From Odiellus spinosus (Eukaryota > Arthropoda > Arachnida > Opiliones > Phalangiidae), in NCBI GenBank assembly GCA_963920705.1, contig OY987234.1, positions 19,425,794 through 19,489,793 on the forward strand: DNA of 64,000 nt, read 5' to 3'. A program made the position numbers and the translations under genes. The notes below the pieces were generated by a model that was given only the letters and a program-made list of their open reading frames with translations, was not told the DNA's origin and made no database searches. Positions within the stretch are counted from its first letter, which is position 1, and every line of letters begins with the position of its first letter. Shown piece after piece: positions 59,199 through 64,000 of the stretch.

Positions 59199-59482
59199 GT
59201 CCTGGTCGATTTCCAAAACCGGAAGTCTAGAGAACCTCGCGAAAATTTTGGCGGGGAAAACTTTTTGTCACGTGATCGTCCGCCATCTTATTGTAACTAG
59301 TGTGAAAATAGCTACAGACTAACCAACGCCTCCTATACTTTATCATATAGGAAGCGTTGGACTAACAACTTGAATTTGGTTTGTGGAAAATAAAATTAGA
59401 AATAGTCTGGCAGCCTGTTACTACAAAAAGATGGCGGCGCGGCTATGAGACAAGGGCCCATTTCCGGCAAATCGACCAGGAC
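59199..59482 (-). mobile_element. E5 TA-flanked MITE, copy 2, 284 bp
   Basis: Same structure as copy 1 but inverted. TA at 59197-59198 and 59483-59484, ends GTCCTGGTCGATTTCC and inverse GGCAAATCGACCAGGAC, and the same central CCAACGCCTCC hairpin and ATGGCGG motifs. Confidence 0.7.
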
Positions 59483-59484
59483 TA

Positions 59485-60159
59485 TTCGTTATCGCTTTGA
59501 ACATGAATGTTAAAGATAATTTAGTCCGTAAAAATCTCTTGTTCTTTGAAAATAGGATAGACCCCCCTGAAAGCGCCTCAATCTCCATTGATAAAGAAGA
59601 AATGAGGTTGATACGCGCATGCTCAATTTGGGTCGATTTAGGCCTCGTAAATGGGGATGGATGGAAACCATCGTCGCTTTGATTGATAGAATAGATCACG
59701 TGATATCGTCTGTAAACCCGCGTGCATACTCTAAAAATAACTCCTATTGTGTAATAAAATATAGGTTTGACATTTCAATCAAACCAATTGCAAGATCTCT
59801 CCATATGACAGCACTTCCGCTTCTTTTAAACTGTAGTTATTTTTGTTTTGGAACACTCGAAGCGACCTTAACTTATATTAGTCATTCTAAGCATAACTTC
59901 AAACTTGTTGCTTTGGAAATATAGGCAACTAGCCTTTTTCCCCAACCACTCCTAATAAGGCCTAATGTTACTCATTTTTTTTCCCGCCATTTTTACCTCA
60001 AAATTGGCAGATTTATATTTTTGGTAGATTACATCGGCTTTAAGCCTCTTCTCACGATCCCTAGGGGTAGTCGGTAGGGTTTGTATAATGGTCTGAAATA
60101 CATTTTTCTTCAAGCTCATGTTTAGGCCTTACAGCGAGTGTAAAATTCGGGTTCTCAGT
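59485..60159. other. Non-coding block
   Basis: Overlapping plus-strand frames of 61 codons (59497) and 101 codons (59619) have no recognisable domain and no supporting splice sites. TTTTTTCCCGCCATTTT at about 59976 is a further E2F-like site outside the main cluster. Confidence 0.3.
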
Positions 60160-60839
60160 TCCCGCGGTGTTCGCGCATCTCAGACTGCGCAAATTTGAGA
60201 CGTCGCGCGCTTTTGCGCGAGGGTGGAAAGTTGAGTTCTCGAGTCGAGAGAAGGAAGAGGAAGGAGAAACGGAGAAAGGAAAAAAAGGTAGCGCACGCGC
60301 GCGCCAAGATCGAAGAGAATTCTCGAGCTGTTTCCCGCCATCTCTCCTAACTCTACCAACACTGTTTCGCGCGTCCCGCCAAACTAGGATCTCTTTTGCA
60401 AAAGACACAGTGAACTAGCAAACCGAGCATTTTGGTTCGTACGAATCGGAGCCGAAAAGGTCTCGGGCCTGGGATTTTATCGTTTTTATTTCTTTCTATC
60501 TTTTTCTAAGTTATCTTCATTTTTTTATTTCTTCTTGCACGGATAACGATTTCGCGCGCTTTCCTATTTTGGTATCGCGGACATTTAACTCGCGACCGCA
60601 AAAATTTTGGTTATTTGCGCGGGAAAAATATTGTTTTCGCGCCAAACCGGAAGGCTATAGTTTCAATCGAAGTCTCTTGCGTTTTGACAGATATTTCTAG
60701 TTGCGTGTGCTCTTTCGTTGTGCAAAAATACTTTCGCTAACAATTTGTGAAATAATTTGGTTAGTCGCGCGACGATTGGATATTGAATTGGTGGTGTAAT
60801 ATTGGTTAATAACTCGTAAACCTCACTCGCGTAAATTTG
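60160..60839 (+). promoter_or_regulatory. CpG-rich promoter with E2F-site cluster and probable 5' UTR exon
   Basis: Starting near 60160 the sequence becomes CpG-rich, unlike anything for kilobases around. E2F-type sites are TTTCCCGCC (60331), TTTCGCGCG (60365), CCCGCCAAA (60375), TTTCGCGCGC (60550), TTTGCGCGGGAAAA (60615-60628) and TTTTCGCGCCAAA (60635-60647). The last two are close to the ideal palindromic consensus. A purine-rich GAGAAGGAAGAGGAAGG stretch lies at about 60247. The block ends in a perfect donor, AATTTG|GTAAGT, with boundary at 60839. No start codon is maintained into the donor, so I read the 3' part as an untranslated first exon. Opposing ORFs of 60-115 codons across the CpG-rich part look like composition effects, although a divergent minus-strand transcript is possible. 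Confidence 0.5.
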
Positions 60840-60889
60840 GTAAGTTTTAAATAACTTCTGAAATAGATAAACTATACTGATAATGTTTT

Positions 60890-61025
60890 AGCAGCTAGGT
60901 TTATGCTCGGGTTCGGGTTTAGGGGGTAGGAAAAGGTACCCGGGGAGCCATTACTGGTCCGTGGGCGGTTTTAGTGTCAGAAGAGGGAATGTCTACTTCA
61001 CCTGGGGATGAAGCCCGGCCCTACC
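60890..61025. other. GC-rich island of unknown nature just downstream of the donor
   Basis: GC-rich sequence (GGTTCGGGTTTAGGGGGTAGG, AAAGGTACCCGGGGAGCC, GATGAAGCCCGGCCC) is embedded in AT-rich intron-like DNA. Both strands are open for about 35 codons in one frame, with no start and no recognisable motif. It could be a repeat fragment or a retained exon piece. Confidence 0.3.
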
Positions 61026-62042
61026 TAACTTTTATTTCGCTCTGAAATTCATGATAACGGAATTTAGCCTAATTAGCTTATCAAGTGACATCTTTAATTA
61101 GTCCCATAAGTTGATATGATAATAAGGAGGGGTCAAATATTTTCGAATACCGTTGTACAAATCTACCAAAGCCGAACTCTGCGAACAAATACCGTTGTAA
61201 ATTGAACATAAACAAGAGATAAAACATTTGCAAATACCCAAAATTATAAAAAATTCCAATTTTGTCGTAAAAGAACTATACAATTTGTGAAATTGAGGAA
61301 GCTAATTGCGCAAATAAATGTTGTTTTGGTTGGGAACTCGAAAGTACGTGAAAATATCAAGATTACACGCGTATCAAGAGTATGTTTTTGCTGTTTGCTT
61401 GTCTAGAATGGTTTTTGAGAGACCTTCAACGGTATTTTCAATGTTAGGTACTTTTTTTCCTTAATCTTATCGTTAAAAAAATCTTACGCATTGTTATTTT
61501 AACAACACGTACCGCCGCATGTTTTAAAACCTATTTCGTATGCGTAATTATTGCTGAAACCATTAATGAGTCATTATATTCACACGAAATTTTGTCTTAT
61601 AATTTAAATACCCGTGTTTTACTTTTAAGTCTTCTACTAGTATCATGAAACTTTTGTAAGTTAAGCTATATTTTGGTCAGAAAACCGGTTTTATAAAGTT
61701 CCAAATGAACTATATAAAAAATAAATCGTGTGATAATGATAAGGGTTCTAAATCCACCAAGCGTTTCAAGCTTCAAATTAATTAGCCGGTAATAATGGTA
61801 CCCGTATTATAATAATAATATTACACCTGATGACGGAACTTGTATAGTGTTTTGAGATTAAATACACAATCCTTATGTTATTTATTTCACCTGCTAGGAA
61901 CTGTTCAGTTGTGCAAACAAATGTCGAACACACGCAATTATGTAATTCGGTGAAAATTCCCCGAATTGAAATGTTTCGTATGTCTTTGCAACTGCACTCC
62001 AACTTCTCCAAGAAATTGCAGTCATTTGATTGTAAACCTTTC
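61026..62042. other. AT-rich block, probable intron
   Basis: No features recognised. Confidence 0.35.
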
Positions 62043-62046
62043 TTAA

Positions 62047-62381
62047 AGGAAGAATGCATCCTAATAAGTGTTTTCTATCGTTTCCTTATCGACCAGTAAT
62101 AAAAATTTCAATAAATATTAAACTAGAAATAAATTTAAAACTATTTAGAAAATAGGCTTAGCTGAATTCATTAAGATTCTGATTTTCTTCGTATGGAAGG
62201 TTCAGTGACCGATCGTATCTCATTAGTAGTCTCATGGAGATCTCTCCTTAACGACTGAGCTTTGCTCATTGGTCGCTGACCATTCAATTTGAAGAAATTG
62301 ATGATCTCCATGAATCCAGCTAAGCCTATTTTCTGGGTAAGTTTTAAATTTATTTCTAGTTTAATAAATTGCATTCTCCCT
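62047..62381 (+). mobile_element. K-family Kolobok/T2-type MITE copy 5, 335 bp, diverged
   Basis: TTAA at 62043-62046 and 62382-62385. The left end AGGAAGAATGCATCCTAATA has drifted, while the right end GCATTCTCCCT is intact. Parts of both arms are deleted. The centre keeps a CCAAT-type ATTGGTCGCTGACC and the GCTAAGCCTATTTTCTGGGTAAGT segment. Confidence 0.75.
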
Positions 62382-62385
62382 TTAA

Positions 62386-64000
62386 TTTAGATTCTTTACA
62401 ATGCACTTTAAAATTTACCTATTGCAAATTATTTATCTTAATCTATTGGGATTTGTAACGACACGTTTAAATGATGTAAATCAACAGACATATTTATTTG
62501 TTAATTGCACTTCTGTTATCATTTAATTTATGCAAACTTTTAAAAATTATAAGACTCGTAGGAGAATTAATTTTCCTTATGAGATCTGACTTGAAGTAGG
62601 GAAGATAGGAGTTTCCATTTATAAAATGAATATTAATGATAATGGTTAGAATCCACTTGAAAGAGTTTGTGTATAGGGAAAGATTTGGCTTCCATTCTAA
62701 AGATTTGGGGGAACTGGCTTAAAATTAGTATTTTTACGCCGAAGTCGGTAGAGTCCTTAACTGGAGCATGAAGTAATGAAACGAGTGGTTTATAATTGAT
62801 AAGATTAATTGCTTAGATAAGTCTAAATTCATTATAATTATATATATTCAATAAATTTAATGAAATATTCGTTTTTTAAGACTAATTATAGTACTAATAG
62901 AGCTTCGATATTATGGTATATGAAGTTTATTGCGCAACAAATCAACGTTGAGAGGATTATTGAGCAAGAACTACATGATATTTATGTTATAGAATCATAA
63001 TCTAGGTCGCTAGCTAATCAGAATACATTTAAAGTTCATTGAAATTTAACTATATTAGTATTATATTATGAGACATAAAAAACAACTTGAGTACTTCATA
63101 CTCCCTTTAAAAGCGTGGAATTTGCTATATAGGTTTCGTATAAGGGTGGTCGATTCATCTTCCATGTCGGGCAATCTTCCAAAAAGTAGCCGAGGCTTTA
63201 CTTCAATCTATTCTTAATCCTCAGCCTCTAAATAAGATTAAGACAATAAAAACAAGAAGAATTTTGTTCTTATCAATGAAAAAAAGACACTCCTAGAGCT
63301 CTGTGCTTTGCGTCAGAGAACAATCCTCATATTTTAAAGCTTCTTGAACTTGAGGTTAACAGAATCTGAATGCCTTTCATTTATTTCGTATGTTTTAAGA
63401 CCTCGATTCCCGGGGTTGTGCGGGTCTAAATATTGTTAAAATATAGGGGCTATAATGGGTATTTTGACTGGACGCTTTAATGTAGTTAATTATCTAAATG
63501 TAGTTAGTAAATTATAAATTACTTTTTGCCGAGGGAGTTTATGACTTCGTTTTATGCTTATTTAATATGAAAACATTATTATGCTCGGCGAATTACTAGT
63601 CTTAGTGTAAAATATAGAGAAAAGCTTAATTATAATTAGAACCGTTAACTATAATAGCCACGCAACCATAGGGATTAAGTGTTATTCCTGGGAACTTATT
63701 GTTTTAAAAACTTAGATGGTGATTATAAAATATTAATTTTACTCTTCCTGTAATTTTAATCCGTGGATTAAATTTCTTTAATCTTTTTTTAACGATATAT
63801 TCGAATTCAGTGACAGCCTCACTTTCAGAATTTCCACCAGACCTTTAAAATTCATTCCATATTTATAATTTATGCAAATAATTTGAATAAGCTTTATAAA
63901 TATTAGCTTATCAATTAAATCAAATTATGTTTGACCAAAGTTCAAATTTTTAATTAAAATATGTAAATCTAGCTTCACCCACGCATCTAAATTCTTTTCT
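62386..64000. other. AT-rich non-coding block to window end
   Basis: No exon, RNA gene or paired-end element was found. Confidence 0.35.

Noticed and set aside
60061-60418. Opposed frames of 115, 83 and 60 codons over the CpG-rich block
   Set aside because: CpG-rich composition removes stops on both strands. The products are low-complexity Ser/Arg/Glu and have no motif.
1-64000. tRNA, rRNA, LTR retroelement, endogenous virus or Polinton sequence
   Set aside because: I looked for B-box-like GGTTCGANNCC sites with a paired A box, long direct terminal repeats and long coding bodies, and found none convincing. Candidates such as GGTTCGACCTAC near 3255 lack the remaining tRNA features.

Overview
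This window reads as a non-coding-rich stretch of an AT-rich animal genome. The evidence is intron-style splice signals, isolated exons rather than long ORFs, many short inverted-repeat DNA transposons (MITEs), several satellites, and no sign of bacterial gene organisation. An invertebrate, perhaps an arthropod, fits best, because the one recognisable coding exon has the Cys-rich KN-motif start I associate with invertebrate Kank proteins. The exact lineage cannot be read from the sequence.

Host gene content is sparse. At 1-134 (minus strand) lies an exon of a probable KANK/VAB-19 family gene that continues off the left edge. On the plus strand, 57252-57339 looks like the first coding exon of an unrecognised gene (MPFGWFKKNNKREKG, then a GTGAGT donor). 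A promoter-like region with a CRE, an E2F site and a donor at 50660 is a plausible upstream non-coding exon for it. A second promoter-like block at about 60160-60839 has a dense cluster of E2F-type sites and ends in a GTAAGT donor. It may start the next gene or be an alternative first exon. A weak candidate terminal exon is at 22163-22402.

Mobile elements dominate. The most abundant family (E1) is about 335 bp with CAGAAGCC...GGCTTCTG ends. It has eleven complete copies and one truncated copy, between 7.3 and 54 kb. The complete copies are flanked by 7-bp target duplications (ten perfect, one 6/7). Two further families (15061/46999 and 42556) also show 7-bp duplications and CA-type ends. Other elements are three TTAA-flanked Kolobok/T2-type families (4937; 7100; five copies of a third at about 23.3, 46.8, 48.3, 55.2 and 62.0 kb), a 9-bp-duplication foldback family (20855, 34673, 58248), a TA-flanked family in an inverted pair (56852, 59199), a second small TA element (24409), a hAT-like element (10521), a 5-bp-duplication element (51728), a foldback (26785) and an unclassified repeat pair (40819, 51432). 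All are non-autonomous; I saw no transposase.

Tandem arrays lie at 5790-6640 (about 62 bp, degenerate), 8819-9145 (29/40 bp, attached to a hAT-like terminus), 11750-12520 (about 35-39 bp, AT-rich), 31561-33436 (12 bp, about 156 units, nearly perfect) and 38995-39300 (31 bp). Nearly all remaining ORFs are products of these repeats or chance. I recognised no tRNA, rRNA, CRISPR array, LTR element or virus-derived sequence.
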